64,000 bases of DNA from Rhipidocladum racemiflorum (Eukaryota; Streptophyta; Magnoliopsida; Poales; Poaceae), in NCBI GenBank assembly GCA_036346355.1, contig CM070576.1, positions 13,003,558 to 13,067,557 of the forward strand, in the 5' to 3' direction. Shown piece by piece: positions 63,501-64,000 of the stretch. The notes beneath the pieces are model-generated. The model saw nothing but the letters and a program-made list of their open reading frames with translations. It was not told the origin of the DNA and did no database searches. Position 1 is the first letter of the stretch. The number at the start of each line of letters is the position of its first letter. The translations under genes were made by a program, and so were the position numbers.

Positions 63501-64000
63501 GTGAAACACGCGGAAAACGAGGTCCCACGCCAGAGCGTGGCGGCGGAATCCGGCGAGGATACGGCTTGGGTGACGTGGCGCAACGAGGGCCATTGGATCA
63601 AGATCCAACAGTTGCGGGGTTTGGGCTCGGGTCTGGCTCGGGTGACTTGGCTGGCTTGGTCGGAGTCTGGCTCGGGTGACGCGGCTCGATCTCAACCGTT
63701 GGATCGAGATCCAACGGTCGAGGGGATTAGGTTTCGACCGACTTGGTTCGGCTCGACCGCGGTTCGGGTCGGACTCGGACTCGAGTCCAACTCGGGCTCG
63801 GTCGGAGGAATAGTACTAACCCGTTAGGGTTTTCCAGCGATTAAATAATTAAAATAATTTCTAGAAATTTGTTTAATTCAAGAAAAATAGAAAAATACTC
63901 CTAAAAATTCCAGAACAATTCTAGAAAATATTTTAGGGCATTTGGGACTTAGATAAAATATTTTCAACAAAACTTTATTTGAAGCTTTTAATTCTTTAAT
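60560..64000 (-). repeat. Third LTR-B copy (B3), truncated on the left and running out of the window
   Basis: Starts at cgcgtggcgccaacc, which corresponds to about position 245 of LTR B1 (41098), and follows B1/B2 to the AT-rich end block (ttttccagcgattaaataatt, 63833). The final 130 bp or so of the LTR lie beyond the window. It is more diverged from B1 and B2 than these are from each other. Whether it is a solo LTR or part of a complete element cannot be told. Confidence 0.82.

Overview
The window is plant nuclear DNA, almost certainly from a grass. The signs are a GC-rich first exon next to AT-rich introns and intergenic DNA, tRNA-iMet-primed Copia elements, a Sirevirus-type element, Tat-type and chromovirus-like Gypsy elements with kilobase LTRs, and hAT-type MITEs. 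Nothing bacterial, plastid or mitochondrial was seen. Only one host gene is recognisable; the rest is nested, decayed mobile DNA. The species cannot be named from the sequence.

Left part (1-24.8 kb). A host gene for an ABCC-subfamily (MRP-type) ABC transporter lies on the minus strand. Six exons can be placed by frame, splice sites and family similarity: 22244-20151, 18599-18279, 10323-10237, 9874-9238, 9150-8986 and 8869-8575. They encode about 1,200 residues, covering TMD0, TMD1, NBD1 and most of TMD2. The end of TMD2 and all of NBD2 are not found in the remaining 8.5 kb to the left edge, and exon 4 carries a frameshift, so the gene is either broken or continues outside the window with a sequencing or assembly error. 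Its introns and left side hold an hAT-like element (19107-20030, intron 1), a 6.2-kb rearranged Copia element with a captured piece of an oligopeptide transporter gene (10416-16642, intron 2), a young Sirevirus-like Copia element without integrase (2028-8283), and a 1.7-kb non-autonomous LTR element (145-1852).

Middle (24.8-36.4 kb). A decayed Sirevirus-like Copia element lies on the minus strand. Its 5' LTR contains a tandem array of GGTAGTACC palindromes and is cut off at 31817 by the 3' LTR of a Gypsy element (LTR-A family). That Gypsy element keeps only RNase H, integrase and the pol C-terminus.

Right part (36.4-58.8 kb). A Tat-lineage Gypsy element, minus strand, is inserted in the reverse transcriptase of the LTR-A Gypsy. 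It retains its 3' LTR and pol with two RNase H domains. It also has an antisense (plus-strand) spliced gene with a gypsy-type transposon domain and coiled coil, and a second, short antisense ORF with its own TATA box. Three solo LTRs with exact 5-bp target duplications interrupt it: 40856-44352, 46647-49949 and 50959-54423. Its 5' LTR and gag N-terminus were lost at 58765, where the sequence jumps by microhomology into a second LTR-A copy. This is followed from 60560 to the window end by a third copy of the 3.5-kb LTR-B family.

The retroelement genes are mostly disabled. The most unusual structure is the composite Copia element at 10.4-16.6 kb. It combines intact LTRs and target duplication with an inverted pol block, a foldback, an embedded second-element internal domain and a captured gene fragment.
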